Assembly: GCA_933207985.1 (NCBI GenBank)
Contig: OW240912.1
Location: 76,882,829 to 76,946,828, forward strand
Origin: Pelobates cultripes
Taxonomy: Eukaryota; Chordata; Amphibia; Anura; Pelobatidae
Direction: 5' to 3'
DNA: 64,000 nucleotides
Shown: in pieces, positions 34,940 through 45,731 of the stretch
How the letters are laid out: every line of letters starts with the position of its first letter
Numbering within the stretch: position 1 is the stretch's first letter
The notes under the pieces: generated by a model
The model's database searches: none
What the model was told of the DNA's origin: nothing
The model's input: the letters and a program-made list of their open reading frames with translations, nothing else
Made by a program: the position numbers and the translations under genes

Positions 34940-35545
34940 AGCATGCATGGACATGCTATAGACACCAGAACCACTACATTAAAGGGACACTCCAGGCACC
35001 CAGACCACTTCTGCCCATTGGAGTGGTCTAGGTGCCAACTCCCACTACCCTTTTTATAAACTGCAATAATTACCTTGCAGGGTTAACTCCACCTCTAGTG
35101 GCTGTCTACTAGACTAGACAGCCACTAGAGGGCACTTCCTGCTCTATAGCACATAAAAGCTGTGCTAGAGCATCGCTGGAGGTCCTCACGCTGTGTGAGG
35201 ACCTCCAGCGTCGTTCAATTCCCCATAGGAAAGCATTTCCAATGCTTTCCTATGGGGAGCTCTAATGAGCATGCGCGGCATTGCCGCGCATGAGCATTAG
35301 GTCTCCCCGGCCTGTGGGCAGGTCAGTCTCGCCAACCGGCTGATGTAATGACTGGGAGGAGCGGCGGCGAGCACAAACCACCGCCGCGGGACATGTCTCA
35401 GGTAAGTGACCTGAAGGGGTTTTCACCCCTTCAGCAATCGGGGATGGGAGGGCGAGGGGACCTGCAGTGCCAGGAAAACTGATTGTTTTCCTGGCACTGG
35501 AGTTTCCCTTTAAGCTGAGGTGCTCTGGTAACTATAGTGTCCCTT
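34940..35545 (-). mobile_element. Family A MITE fragment split by a family B MITE
   Basis: Family A sequence 'ggacatgctatagacaccag...ccactacattaa' stops at 34982 and resumes at 35510 as 'ttaagctgaggtgctctggt...ctatagtgtccctttac'. The interrupting element starts and ends with TTAA. This is direct evidence that family B inserts at, and duplicates, TTAA. Confidence 0.8.
34979..35513 (-). mobile_element. TTAA-type MITE, family B/C-like, nested
   Basis: It begins TTAAAGGGACACTCCAGGCA and ends CTGGAGTTTCCCTTTAA. It has the same hairpin plan as family B, namely 'cacccagaccactt' on one side and 'ccaggaaaactgattgttttcctgg' on the other. The interior holds further inverted blocks, including 'tccccataggaaagcattt' with its complement. 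Confidence 0.8.
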
Positions 35546-35908
35546 TACTTTGTTAAACACATAAGGCACATCAGCTTGCTCTTCTGTCTTCTGTTTTCAT
35601 TTTATAAAAAGTGCACACTCAAATAATAATTGGCATAAATGAACCGTGACCACTATCTTATAGGTAAGCTAGTCACATTATCAAGAATAACACTCATAAT
35701 GCTGCGAAGAGGGAGGTTGATATCATGCTAAGTCAAGTTGAAACTGACCAACAGGTTTATTTACTATAAAGTGGGAACTGTCAGGAATTCAAAAAGTGAA
35801 TTTAAAATTTTAGACCAAAATGGCTGACTTTTCCAATTCTATTTTGACCTTAAATCAGAAATTCACTCTGAATTCCAGACAATTCTCACTTTAGCAGAAA
35901 AACAAACC

Positions 35909-36413
35909 TTAGAGGCACACTATAGTCACCAGAACAACTATTGCTTATTGTATTTGTTCTGCTGAGTATAACCAGTCCCTTCAGGCCTTTTTGCAATAAA
36001 CACTGTCTTTTACAGCCTAGGGAAACCTCCACTGGCCACTCCTCAGTTGGCTGCTAAAGGTACTTCCTGGGGCAGTGCAGCACTGCCATTCAGTGTCTTT
36101 ACCCTCTGCATGGAGACACTTAACTTTCCTCATGGAGATGCCTTGATTTTGGCGTTTGGCTTGTGCTGGCACAGCCCCTGATCTGCCTCCTTAACAATCT
36201 CAGCAACCCAATGCTTTCCTATGGGAAAGCATTGTGATTAGCTCAGATCACCACTTCTGATGTCAAACAAGCAGGAAGATCAGGGGCACAGCCAGCAGTA
36301 GCAAACTGTAATAAAGTTAAGATTTTACTATATTAAGGGGGACTAGATGGTGTTTTAACACTATAGTGTCAAGAACACATGTTTGTGTTCCTGACCCTAT
36401 AATGTTCCTTTAA
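35909..36413 (+). mobile_element. TTAA-type MITE, family A
   Basis: It starts TTAGAGGCACACTATAGTCA and ends 'gaccctataatgttcctttaa'. The interior agrees with 17296-17790 along its whole length, including 'cctcatggagatgccttgat' and 'ggcacagccagcag'. Confidence 0.8.
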
Positions 36414-36911
36414 AGGGCATGATTGCAGTGTTAAAAAATATTTGGCAACAGGGGTTATCCCCAGGTACAAAAAAGTAAATCTATACTGTATAAGATACTG
36501 GTATAGATTAAAGGGGTAGCACAAAAATCATGAAGCATACAACCTGTAAATAATACAACACAGTCCTTCAAAGGATCTAGAATATAAGAAAAATCACATA
36601 ATAGTGAAGCATGTACAAAAATATGTAATTCACTCCCGTAAGTAGAGAACTTACAAGACCATACTGTAGATCTGCGCTTATCTCCCTTCCATAGGGTATA
36701 TAAATAGTGATTCTTCTCTTAATAGACTTGTATATGTAGACCAAAGGCGTAAATGCAGGACACTCAATCCTCAAAAGGAAAAGAGGTATATAGAGCAGTA
36801 TTGCAAACCAAAATGGATTTATTAATACAAATTGCACTTACATCAAGTGAAGATTATAGCAGCATATCACCACTAGCAAGTGGTACCAAAGAGAAGGAGT
36901 CCCGCTATGGT

Positions 36912-36918
36912 AGTATAA

Positions 36919-36952
<34 letters not shown>
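36912..36952. repeat. (TA)n microsatellite
   Basis: Uninterrupted TA repeats at the centre of the fold-back insertion. Confidence 0.9.
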
Positions 36953-36954
<2 letters not shown>

Positions 36955-37008
36955 AAGAAATAAACTAAAAACACATAAAAAAAAATTAATAAAAAATATA
37001 TTAATTAA

Positions 37009-37155
37009 CCACTTGCTAGTGGTGATATGTTGCTATAATCTTCACTTGATGTAAGTACCACTTGCTAGTGGTGATATGCTGCTATAATCTTCACTTGATG
37101 TAAGTACCACTTGCTAGTGGTGATATGCTGCTATAATCTTCACTTGATGTAAGTG
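37009..37155. repeat. 49-bp tandem triplication
   Basis: The unit beginning CCACTTGCTAGTGG, itself a hairpin, starts at 37009, 37058 and 37107. The copies are nearly identical. The left arm of the fold-back carries one copy only, so the expansion happened in the right arm. Confidence 0.9.
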
Positions 37156-37289
37156 CAATTTGTATTAATAAATCCATTTTGGTTTGCAATACTGCTCTAT
37201 ATACCTCTTTTCCTTTTGAGGATTGAGTGTCCTGTATTTACGCCTTTGGTCTACATATACAAGTCTATTGAGAGAAGAATCGCTATTTA

Positions 37290-37900
37290 CCGTATTTATC
37301 GGCGTATAACACGCACCTCATTTTAAGAAGGAAATTTCAGGAAAAAAACCCTTAAATTTCAAATAAAGAACTTCTTACCCCCTCCTCCCCCTCTTCTTAC
37401 TTCCCCCTCTTCTTACCCCCCTTTCTTACTTCCCCCCCTCTTCTTACTCCCCCTTCCCCTTCTTACTCCCCCCTCCCCTCTTCGTGCCCCCTCCCTTCTT
37501 ACCCCCCTCCTCCTCTATTTACCCCTTCCCCCCCTCCCCTCTTCTTACTCCCCCCTCTCTTTTTATCCCCCCCCCCACTCTCTTTTTACCCCCTCCCCTG
37601 TAGCGTGGTCGAGCTGCTCTGCTGTCCGCGGTGCCCGGCCGGAGTGATAGGAAGGTGCACGCTCAGTGTGCACCTTCCTGTCAGTCCGACCGGGTACAGG
37701 AAACAGAAACTCCTGTTCAGCAGAGCAGCTCGGCCACGCTACAGGGGAGGGGAGGTGAGAACCAACTGCAGCCGCCTGACCGCTCTTGACAGAGCGCTCA
37801 GTCGGCTGCAGCATTTAAAGGTCCGGCGTATAACACGCACCCATAATTTGCCCCCTATTTTCAGGGAGAAAAAGTGCGTGTTATACGCCGATAAATACGG
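37290..37900. mobile_element. Tc1/mariner-type MITE inside the fold-back element
   Basis: The ends are CCGTATTTATCGGCGTATAA and TTATACGCCGATAAATACGG, perfect inverted repeats continuing to 'cacgcac', flanked by TA on both sides (37288-37289, 37901-37902). The interior has a pyrimidine-rich run (37375-37600) and a GC-rich inverted pair around 'gagctgctctgctg/cagcagagcagctc'. Removing it restores the pairing of the fold-back arms. Confidence 0.9.
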
Positions 37901-38861
37901 TATATACCCTATGGAAGGGAGATAAGCGCAGATCTACAGTATGGTCTTGTAAGTTCTCTACCTACGGCAGTGAATTACATATTTTTGTACATGCTTCACT
38001 TTTATGTGATTTTTCTTATATTCTAGATCCTTTGAAGGACTGTGTTGTATTATTTACAGGTTGTATGCTTCGTGATTTTTGTGCTACCCCTTTAAAATCT
38101 ATACCAGTATCTTATACAGTATAGATTTACTTTTTTGTTCCTATTATATTGGTGTATGTGAGGTACACTTTTGGGTGTTCGGCACGTTTTTCTTGTCTTT
38201 GTTTGGGATATTATATAGTACTTCCCTTCTTTTCTATATACTGTTGTTATCCCCAGGTCTTTCAAACGTTTTATTTGGTACCATTTGTAGGGCTGTCACA
38301 AGGATTTTAAAGTGTCAATGTTTTAAGGGTAGGTTGGGAAGGAGGAGGGCACCATGAGGGATTTATTTATTTTTTTGTAGGAAAACATTAGCATTCACAT
38401 AACATTAAGAAAGCATTGAAAAGTATGCGCAAAATCCCTCACACTTTTATCTATAAGCAACCCCTAATAACATCACGATTTGATAATACTGTTAGTGAGA
38501 GCTGCCACTGCTACAGAGGCAGGCAGATATGGCCTGTTCCCTTATAGCTTACTTATGTGGACAAGTAGGGAAAATAGATTATTGGAGCGAAGAGTCACCG
38601 TGGCAACCTGACACCTTGACTTGTTGAGCCTAGATTATAAATCTGAGAGATGTTATCACATATTTTATAACCGCAAGTTTGACATTGAGAATTTCCAAAG
38701 AAGGGGTTATAAAATTAGGTAACTAGCCATAGCCAAATTCTGACAACCAAATGAGTTGCTTGGATCAAACCACACAAGATATTTTAGGTGCACACAGTTC
38801 TATAAAGTTGTGATTTTCTGTTAGTATACTATATTTTAATCTATAAACAAGTCAAAAGTTC

Positions 38862-39060
38862 TGACATTATTATAATTATTATTATTGGTATTTATATAGC
38901 GCCAACGTATTCCGCAGTGCTTTACAATATTATGAAAAGGGGTAAATTTAACAATAAATAAGACACATATAAAATGGTACTGGAACAATTGGTAGATGAG
39001 GACTCTGCTCAAACACGCTTACAGTCTAGAGGAGGTGGGGTATAAAACACAATAGGGCTG
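38862..39060 (-). mobile_element. LINE 3' end with (AAT)n tail
   Basis: On the minus strand the sequence runs 'ttttataccccacctcctct', 'gactgtaagcgtgtttgagc', 'aatattgtaaagcactgcgg', 'gttggcgctatataaata' and a tail of AAT units. The same order is found on the plus strand at 61850-62040, where coding sequence precedes it. It is therefore the 3' terminus of the same non-LTR family. Confidence 0.75.
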
Positions 39061-39524
39061 CAAGGGGGGCAGCAACCAAACAAGGTGGCAAAAGTAGCAG
39101 AACTGAAGGTGAGAGTGGAGTGTGACTCTTTAATAGAGAGCAAAAGACAGATATGTGACATAGACGTTACTCTGGTAGGCCATAAGCATTTCTGAACAGA
39201 TTGGTTTTGAGGTATATTAGAAGAACGTTTACAAAACAGAAGAGCTAGAATGGAAACTTGGAGGAATTCATATAAGTGAGGGAGGAATCGCTGCTGCCAA
39301 GGGACATTTTATAATTTCTGTTCACAACCAATTTTGTGAATTATGACTTACATCTGTGACCTGACTATATTCATAAGAATTCTGCCTCAAACCTTACATG
39401 TACAGTATTCCAAAGCAGAATAAAGAAATCTTGGGACTGATATAGAACAGTAATCAGTAACCAAACACATTATACATGTCATTCTGCAAAAAGATACCGT
39501 TTGAAACCACATGCTGACTCCTAC

Positions 39525-39575
39525 CTTGTAGTATTGTAAATGGAATTCTGGACTTTAAAACCTCTTCCTGTGCTC
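39525..39575 (-). other. zfx: Candidate non-coding 5' exon of zfx
   Basis: On the minus strand a 51-bp segment is framed by a good acceptor (TTATTTTTAG) and donor (CAAG/GTAGGA). It contains no ATG, which suits a 5' UTR exon. It lies in the right place between promoter and first coding exon. Support is from splice signals only. Confidence 0.5.
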
Positions 39576-40709
39576 CTAAAAATAAAAAAAATTATCAGGT
39601 TAAATCTAAATATATAAACATATATCTTGCTAGAGAAGCTAAGGCTGTGACAAAGTAAAATCTATGGGTACACACTATTCGAAATAATAATAACAACCAG
39701 TACTCCCTCAGGCTTTATTTAAAATAGAGGTCTTATGATACAAACATAGTATTTTACTTAACCCCTTAACGCAGTTAAGGTATTCTATGTTGTCCTACAT
39801 AAAGTGGACTTTAAACCCTGAAGGGCAGCAGAAATCGCCCTGCATATTTGGTATGAGCACGTTTACATCCCTGTTCATATCAGAGAGTCCCAGATATCAA
39901 TGGACACCTGGGGCTCACCTGTCAGTAGTGGTCCCAAACGTTTTGAGGAGTTGTTTGCAGTGCTGGCAGCCAGCGCTGCAAACAGCTCCTTAAATATATA
40001 TTTAAATGCCTATACATAGAGATGGGGTGTGTGCACACACCAGGAAACCCAGATATTAATAGATACCCGGGGCTCCCCTCTGTCAGCTGGGGCTATTTTT
40101 AGTGGCCCCAGACAGAGGTGAGCAGCATGCAGAGCTCAGAGTGAGATCGACATGAAGTGCTTTCAACAGTATCCATTTTAATTTTCTGACCATAGGATAA
40201 TTGTAAATAGAATTAGATACTAGTAAATATAATAAATATGAATTGGTGCCATTTAAATGCACAGACACTCATTCATTGGCTGCTCAGCTATGAATGAGCG
40301 TCATGATCAACATCTAACTTCTGCAGCACTGCAGAAGTCAAATGTAAACCCTGCTTACCAGCACTACCAGGTAATAAGGAAAACCATTGTCAATTGGTTT
40401 GCCCCAATAACAGGGAAACTGTGCCAGGTTTCACAGACAACAAGCTGTAGTGGTTACGATTGTTAGAGTAACCCTTTTAGTGATTTTAAATTGTCACAGT
40501 GCCTCTAGTCTGCATTTGCAGCATTTAACTATGAAACACTGTATATAAATAGTTTAACCACTCTGCTGAACCACCAGGGCTTGATTAGCAGCTAATGTGA
40601 ATTCCGTGCAAATTTGGCATCTGTCCTCAGCACACATAGAATGTTGGTGACAGACAGGCAATGGTGGCACAACGCCACCTCCATGCCGTCCTTGTCCTCC
40701 TCTACATAC
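39576..40709 (-). other. zfx 5' intron, repeat-like
   Basis: Part (39755-40130) begins 'ttaaccccttaacgcag' and shares order and wording with 25528-25710, so it is an interspersed repeat of unknown class. Nothing else was recognised. Confidence 0.5.
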
Positions 40710-40763
40710 CTTCCAGTGATATGAGCAGAGTAGGTTCGGACTCACTGATAACTTGGCCTCAGC
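40710..40763 (-). other. zfx: Candidate non-coding 5' exon of zfx
   Basis: A 54-bp minus-strand segment lies between acceptor TGTTCTTTTAG and donor GAAG/GTATGT. It has no ATG. Like the exon at 39525-39575 it ends in AAG. Both could be alternative or constitutive UTR exons. Confidence 0.5.
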
Positions 40764-41084
40764 CTAAAAGAACAGTTTTATGTGAAACATGAGTGAAACT
40801 TTTGAGCTCAACCCAAATTATACAAGCAGCATGAAGATGCTCCAGGCATAACTTAAATAAAATAGACATAGTGAGCCTGAAATTCATGTTTACAGCTGGC
40901 TGATTAATGGAACCTGGAGTTTAAACTTTTCCATAGGTGAAGACAAACTCTCTCAAATTTGGCAGCATTCCATGCTGAAATGCAGCACAGACCAGGTTCT
41001 TGCACTTTAAAGCAGCACTGTCACACCCCCAACCACCCACAAAATTTGTATTGCACAAAAATAGAATATTTATGAAATACTCAT

Positions 41085-41400
41085 ATTGACAGTGTTGGAA
41101 ATTCACTAAATTCCAACTCCATCAAGAGATATACTGAAACAAAGTAGGGACTACTATGTCTCTGCATATTTTGTACGCCTGACACTTGTAGACACTGGGC
41201 AGAGCTACCACGTTCTAGAAGTGTCAGTGCCTCCCCCCACCAGCGACGGCTCCAGGGATTTGGCTTTATCTATGGAGGATCCCGTAGTCTTGCCATAGTT
41301 TTGCGGGATGCTCTGTAGACCTCAATGCTGTACTCTCATGTATGCCCAAGAGTACAGCAATGATGAAGAGGAACAATCGGAAAGATAGTGGTGTTCTAGA
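41085..41400. repeat. Interspersed repeat, family D copy 2
   Basis: It shares blocks in order with 597-950: 'tgttggaaattcactaaatt', 'gggactactatgtctctg', 'cctcaatgctgtactct' and 'agtacagcaatgatg'. Class unknown. Confidence 0.5.
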
Positions 41401-41547
41401 AGTACAGGTTTAGGTATGTAGAACTCAGCTTTGCCTGCAGATCCACAGTGGCAATGTCACCATCGAGGGTCTTTGCAAATGCGGCAAAGTCTCCAGATGG
41501 TGACTGTGTCGCTGTGAAGGTACAATCTAAACCAAAACAACTTTAGC

Positions 41548-41945
41548 TTAAAGGACCACTATAGTGCCAGGAAAACACTCGTTTTCCTGGCACTATAGTG
41601 CCCTGAGGGTGCCCCCACCCTCAGGGTCCCCCTCCCGCCGGGCTCTAGGGTGAGGAAAGGGTTAAACTTACCTCTTTCTCCAGCGCCGGGCTCTCCTCCT
41701 CCTCGGCTGAATGTGCATGCGCGGCAAGAGCCGCGCGCGCATTCAGCCAGTCCATAGGAAAGCATTCTCAATGCTTTCCTATGGAAGCTGTCGTCTTCTC
41801 ACTGGCTGAATTAACCCTATTATAAACATAGCAGTTTCTCTGAAACTGCTATGTTTATAGAAAAAAGGGTTAACCCTAGCTGGACCAGGCACCCAGACCA
41901 CTTCATTAAGCTGAAGTGGTCTGGGTGCCTATAGTGGTCCTTTAA
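41548..41945 (+). mobile_element. TTAA-type MITE, family B
   Basis: It starts TTAAAGGACCACTATAGTGC and ends GCCTATAGTGGTCCTTTAA. It is shorter than 9737-10238 through loss in the central GC-rich part but keeps both terminal hairpins and 'gcagtttctctgaaactgc'. Confidence 0.85.
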
Positions 41946-43017
41946 AGAGTTACTCCAATCAAAAAAGTATTTTTTTTTTTTAGCCATGTCTAGAATTTCT
42001 ATTCAACTACAAGCTTACAATACCGGCTAGGACTAGACATGTATGATTAGCTTGTTATTCAGCATGTATTTCCTAGGTTACTTCTCTTGTTCTAAAAAAA
42101 AAAAAAAAAAAAGTGCAGCTTTTCAAGTTTATTCATGCATGTATCTTGCAAATGTACCCTCTGTTAGACGTCATTTTTAATGCATGTATTGCGTGTTGCA
42201 CTTCAAAAATAAAGATTAAAAAAATATATGTATTTTAGATTTTACAGTTTTGTCCTGCAGCGGCATCGAGACCCACTAATAAGAGTACCAAGGTAAACCA
42301 TACAGGTAACCTTTTTTTTTTGCACTCATTAAACATAGGGTAGTTTCTGCACCTATTGTAAAGTAATGTACAGATAGAAAATAATCTTGCTCTTTATATA
42401 AATTTAGCCTTTTTGACTCTTGGTAATTGGTAAAGTTAAATGATATACTAGCTACAAGACTCAATTGTTTTAAAAGAAAGGTAATAAGTTATGCTTTACA
42501 GGGGGGCACTAGGGCTATTAGGTAATTAAAGTATAAACTTCGTATTAACAAATGCCACATTAGAACTATAAAATGTATCAGAGTTTATGAGCATAAAGCC
42601 TAGTTTATCAATATATCCTGGAGAATATTAACTCATGCTACAATTGTAAAACAATGGATTTCTAGAGACCTCCCCAATAATGAGAGGAGGGCAAAAACGT
42701 CATGCTCCACCCTGCTCCCCACAGGTACACTAACCACCATAAAAAAAATAATTAACACATTTACAATGACGGAACGTAAATTAAAAATGTCTGGATTTGT
42801 TTAATAGGGAATGAATTTATTTGGTATGAAATATGGGTGTGTATACTAGATATAGAGATATACACACACACATGCACTTATGTCCACTAGATACTAGCAC
42901 TCTCACATGTTATTGAATATAGGATGGCTGGCTGTGCATTATGAGAGCTGTACTCCATAAAAGCTCTAATGACCAGCATCCCCCAGTCTGGGTTTGTTTT
43001 GTTGCTTCAGAGCATTC

Positions 43018-43212
43018 CAAGATGGCGGCCATGTCCCCTCCTCCACCTCTCCGGCAGCATGTGGGGCCGCCGCCATCTTGTCTGCCCTGCGTTCTACGTT
43101 CTAAGTTCTGGAATCCTCCATTCCTGGCCGCCATCTGAGCTGGGGCTTTCCAGTGGCGGCCATAGAGGCTCGCTTTACCGGGCCCCGAGCAGGCCGGCTG
43201 GCCGCCATGGCT
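43018..43212. promoter_or_regulatory. Cluster of five YY1-type sites
   Basis: The core 'gccgccat' or its complement 'atggcggc' appears at about 43023 (aagatggcggccat), 43070 (gccgccatcttg), 43128 (ggccgccatctg), 43156 (ggcggccat) and 43201 (gccgccatgg). The AAGATGGCGGC form is the well-known YY1 site, which commonly sits just downstream of transcription starts. The cluster is in zfx intron 1, next to the first exon. Confidence 0.6.
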
Positions 43213-43581
43213 CCTGTAATAAGCCAGCCCCCGCTCGCCCCCCTCTCCCCCCTCTCCCCGAGGCCTAGCTGCGGCCTGGGAGGGCGAGCCGCCCCTGGCA
43301 GGCCTACATGCTGGGCCGTGGAAGGCCGCGGCCCTCCCCCCAGCGGCCGGTCCGGCTCCCCTGTCCCGGAACCCGGCGGCTCGGTCGGGTCACAGAGCGC
43401 GCAGGGACCGGGGGAGCCGCCCCGGCTCTGTCCCCCCGCAGCCGGGAGTCTAAATGAAAGCGGGGCGGTGCGAGCTGCAGCCCCCGGCCGGGCTCTCGGC
43501 CTCCCCCCCGCACCCCGGAGCCTGCGCGCCATCACCGGCCTGGGAGGCCCCCGGGGCCGCCCGCCATCGCCGCGGCCTTAC

Positions 43582-43850
43582 CTTCAGAGGACGCTGGCGG
43601 GCTTTCCCGCGCACCCGGGGCTCGGCGTTCACCGTCCGATAGGCCCGAACCGCGATGGCTGCCTGGCAGGGAGGGAGGAGGGGGGAAGGTAACAGAGTGA
43701 GTGCGAGAGGCAGGGAGGGAGGGGCCGAGCTGGATGGCTGTGAGAGAGAGGGGGAAGGAGGGAGAGCAGCAAAAAAAGAGCGGGCAGCTCTCCTGGCCGG
43801 GGCCGCCGTCAGCAGTAAACGTCACTGCCGCAGAGCCTCAGGAAAATGCG
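43582..43850 (-). promoter_or_regulatory. zfx: zfx first exon and core promoter region
   Basis: On the minus strand the sequence GCGTCCTCTGAAG/GTAAGG gives a strong donor at 43582, inside the CpG island and in the orientation of zfx. The exon would extend upstream to an unknown start, probably near 43.8 kb where a TGACGT-type CRE half site occurs. It has no TATA box, as expected for a housekeeping CpG promoter. The upstream boundary is a guess. Confidence 0.55.
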
Positions 43851-44000
43851 GAAGGGGGAGGCCGCAATGCGAAGCAGACAGCTAGTAAACCCCGAGCCAA
43901 GGCCAGGCCCGGGCCTAGCACTCACTGCAGCCTGCCTGCCCCGGGGGGTGGAGGGGGGAGCCCTGCCACTACTACCACTGCCCGCCTGGCCCCCTCCGCT

Positions 44001-44321
44001 GTGTGTCACATTAATACCACACACTGATACTCAACATACACAGAGTTCCAGGGGGAAATGTTTAATAAGTATTTTATATTTAGTTTGTAGGGAAGCTGCT
44101 GTGTTAGGTGTCGAATTTTTACATGTTGAAAAGAGCACATATTTTAAACCTTGGGGATTATATTCAGTTTTAAAGCAGGGGATTTATAAAAAAAAATTTG
44201 TAACAGAAAAAAGTGGAATCGGTAATTCTGTAATATGTAATTCTAAGTAGTCTTACTGCAGTAAACACCAAATTATATATACAAAGTGCAGATTAGGGAA
44301 CAGAGGAAACATGCAAAAATG
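44001..44321. other. Upstream of zfx, nothing recognised
   Basis: AT-rich sequence beyond the CpG island. No exon or repeat end was identified. Confidence 0.5.
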
Positions 44322-44722
44322 AGTTTTACGTTTTATAAGGCTACTTAAAATCGCCTATCTTGGCAAACAAAATATAGGGATTTAGCTGCACCATATGACC
44401 ATATTGTGATAGGACCACGGGCATGCCACTACCCCAATATCGGTGGATAATTTTAAAATGGAAATGTAAAGCTAACGGCAATATTTACTGCTTAAACGGC
44501 TTCCAGAGACTCTCCTCAATTTCTGGTATCGTGTGGTCAACTTTAAAGGGGCACCTATAGTTGGCATATTATTCTCCCATATTAAAATGAGTGCAGGACC
44601 CACCGATATTGGGGTACTTTGCTGTAGTAGTGGGCTTAACACAATTTACACGTGTGGTGTAACTGAATCCCCACATTTGTTTGCTGAGATAGGTGATTCT
44701 AAGTGGCCTTGTAAAATGTAAA
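44322..44722. mobile_element. Fold-back MITE
   Basis: The two halves are inverted repeats of about 150 bp. Matching blocks are 'cgcctatcttggcaaacaaa' with 'tttgtttgctgagataggtg', and 'taccccaatatcggtgg' with 'ccaccgatattggggta'. The loop is near 44480-44560. No clear target duplication was found. Confidence 0.75.
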
Positions 44723-45095
44723 TCTGTATTTAATGTACGCTGTTACCTAATCTGTATTTTAAAAAAAATTTAAACCTTTCCCTTGCCAATCTCAAGATAC
44801 AATTTCATGGTAACCTGTAAATATTCTGTTGGTAATCTGTGGTATTGTGCATTTTTTGCATAAATTATCATTTGGTAGTATTTTCCTGTGATTTAGAGTA
44901 ATTTATCAAACCAGTGCAGTAATCCAGTAACCTAATAAAATATTCAGCCTTTACACATCATGTATGTATAAATTTGACATATACCAGAGTTTAATATGTA
45001 GGAAGCTGCGTATGGGTAATGTATTGTTCTGAGCACTGCCTTTTCACAAGTTTTCAATTCCGTTCTATAATTGTAAAGTGCTGCGGAATACAGCT

Positions 45096-45608
45096 ACTCC
45101 TCACTTACCGACCGCAGCAGTGTATTTACCGCGAGAAGATGCCCCCCAATCGCCCTGGCAAATGCCTTGTCAGCCTCTTGTCCTGGGGAGCCAAGGAGAT
45201 GGCCACCTCAGGGCCCCCGAGGCTGGCAGTGGTGGCACTTTCTGGGTGGGCAGCAAGGGAACACTGATCCTCCTATTCAGCTCCCTCTCACGCAACACAG
45301 TGATGTCGGAGCTGGAATATGACGTCACTCTGGCCCCAGCATCACTACACGGCAGCACCACTGGACCCCAGGGAAAGCAAGAATCCACCCCAGCACTCCC
45401 AAAGGTAGAGAGACTGGGGGGATTTTCATTTATTTTTATTTTTTTTAATGTGAGTATGTTAAGGTGTGTTTATTAGTGAGTGTATGTGTGTATGCGTGTC
45501 TGTCGGTGAGTGTGTATTTAGAAGGCCTAGGGCAGCACAAAACCAGGATATACCACTGACCGACCGGGTTCCGTTCTTATGACCCTGTTGGTAAGTGAGG
45601 ATGCGCTA
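45096..45608. mobile_element. Possible MITE with 'TCCTCACTTACC' ends
   Basis: The left 'ctcctcacttaccgacc' and right 'gttggtaagtgaggatg' are inverted repeats about 0.5 kb apart. Just left of it is a relic of a LINE 3' end ('ttgtaaagtgctgcggaat'). No target duplication could be fixed. Confidence 0.5.
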
Positions 45609-45664
45609 CAGAGCATGTGCACCAGTGCAAGTAGACAAGTGCAGGGAATCCCTCAAATCACACT

Positions 45665-45731
45665 TTCTTATCTGGTACTCTTGATAGAGAACAATACCTA
45701 CTGGGATGCATATTGTCTACGATAATGTTTT
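45665..45731 (+). repeat. 67-bp direct duplication, copy 1
   Basis: The segment 'ttcttatctggtactcttga...ctacgataatgtttt' is repeated without change at 48864-48930. Flanks differ on both sides. Confidence 0.9.

Larger units (their letters stand above)
36467..38245. mobile_element. Fold-back retroelement-like insertion with 13-bp TSD
   Basis: The 1779-bp insertion is flanked on both sides by GTTATCCCCAGGT (36454-36466 and 38246-38258), a 13-bp target duplication. It consists of a left arm (36467 to about 36890), an A/T-rich centre with (TA)n, and a right arm (37009 to about 38139) that is the reverse complement of the left, then a 106-bp tail outside the hairpin. The right arm is interrupted by a mariner-type MITE (37290-37900). 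A 49-bp unit occurs three times at the inner end of the right arm but once in the left. TSD of this length suggests target-primed retrotransposition. Inverted and tandem partial copies are typical of Penelope-like elements. No protein remnant confirms the class. Confidence 0.75.
34366..39524 (-). other. zfx 5' intron with nested mobile elements
   Basis: This intron is mostly insertions: a split family A MITE carrying a family B MITE (34940-35545), a complete family A MITE (35909-36413), the fold-back insertion (36467-38245) and a LINE 3' end (38862-39060). The remainder is unrecognised. Confidence 0.6.
40764..43581 (-). other. zfx intron 1 (by the exon model) with repeats
   Basis: Contains the family D repeat (41085-41400), a family B MITE (41548-41945) and, at the far end, the CpG island with the YY1-type sites. 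The rest is unrecognised. Confidence 0.5.
43000..44000. promoter_or_regulatory. CpG island at the zfx 5' end
   Basis: GC content and CpG frequency rise sharply here against an AT-rich background. The long proline/arginine-rich open frames on both strands are a by-product of this composition. The island spans the start of zfx intron 1 and the first exon, and may also fire in the divergent direction. Confidence 0.85.

Noticed and set aside
37009..37155. Three regular 49-bp repeats as a CRISPR-like array
   Set aside because: They are directly adjacent with no spacers and lie in a eukaryotic mobile element.
36467..38245. Twin-priming (5' inversion) of a LINE as explanation of the fold-back
   Set aside because: Twin priming inverts a different part of the element; here both arms carry the same sequence.
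43153..43692. 180-codon plus-strand frame rich in Pro, Arg and Gly
   Set aside because: It lies in the CpG island, has overlapping frames on both strands, no recognisable domain, and matches the first exon/promoter of zfx on the other strand.
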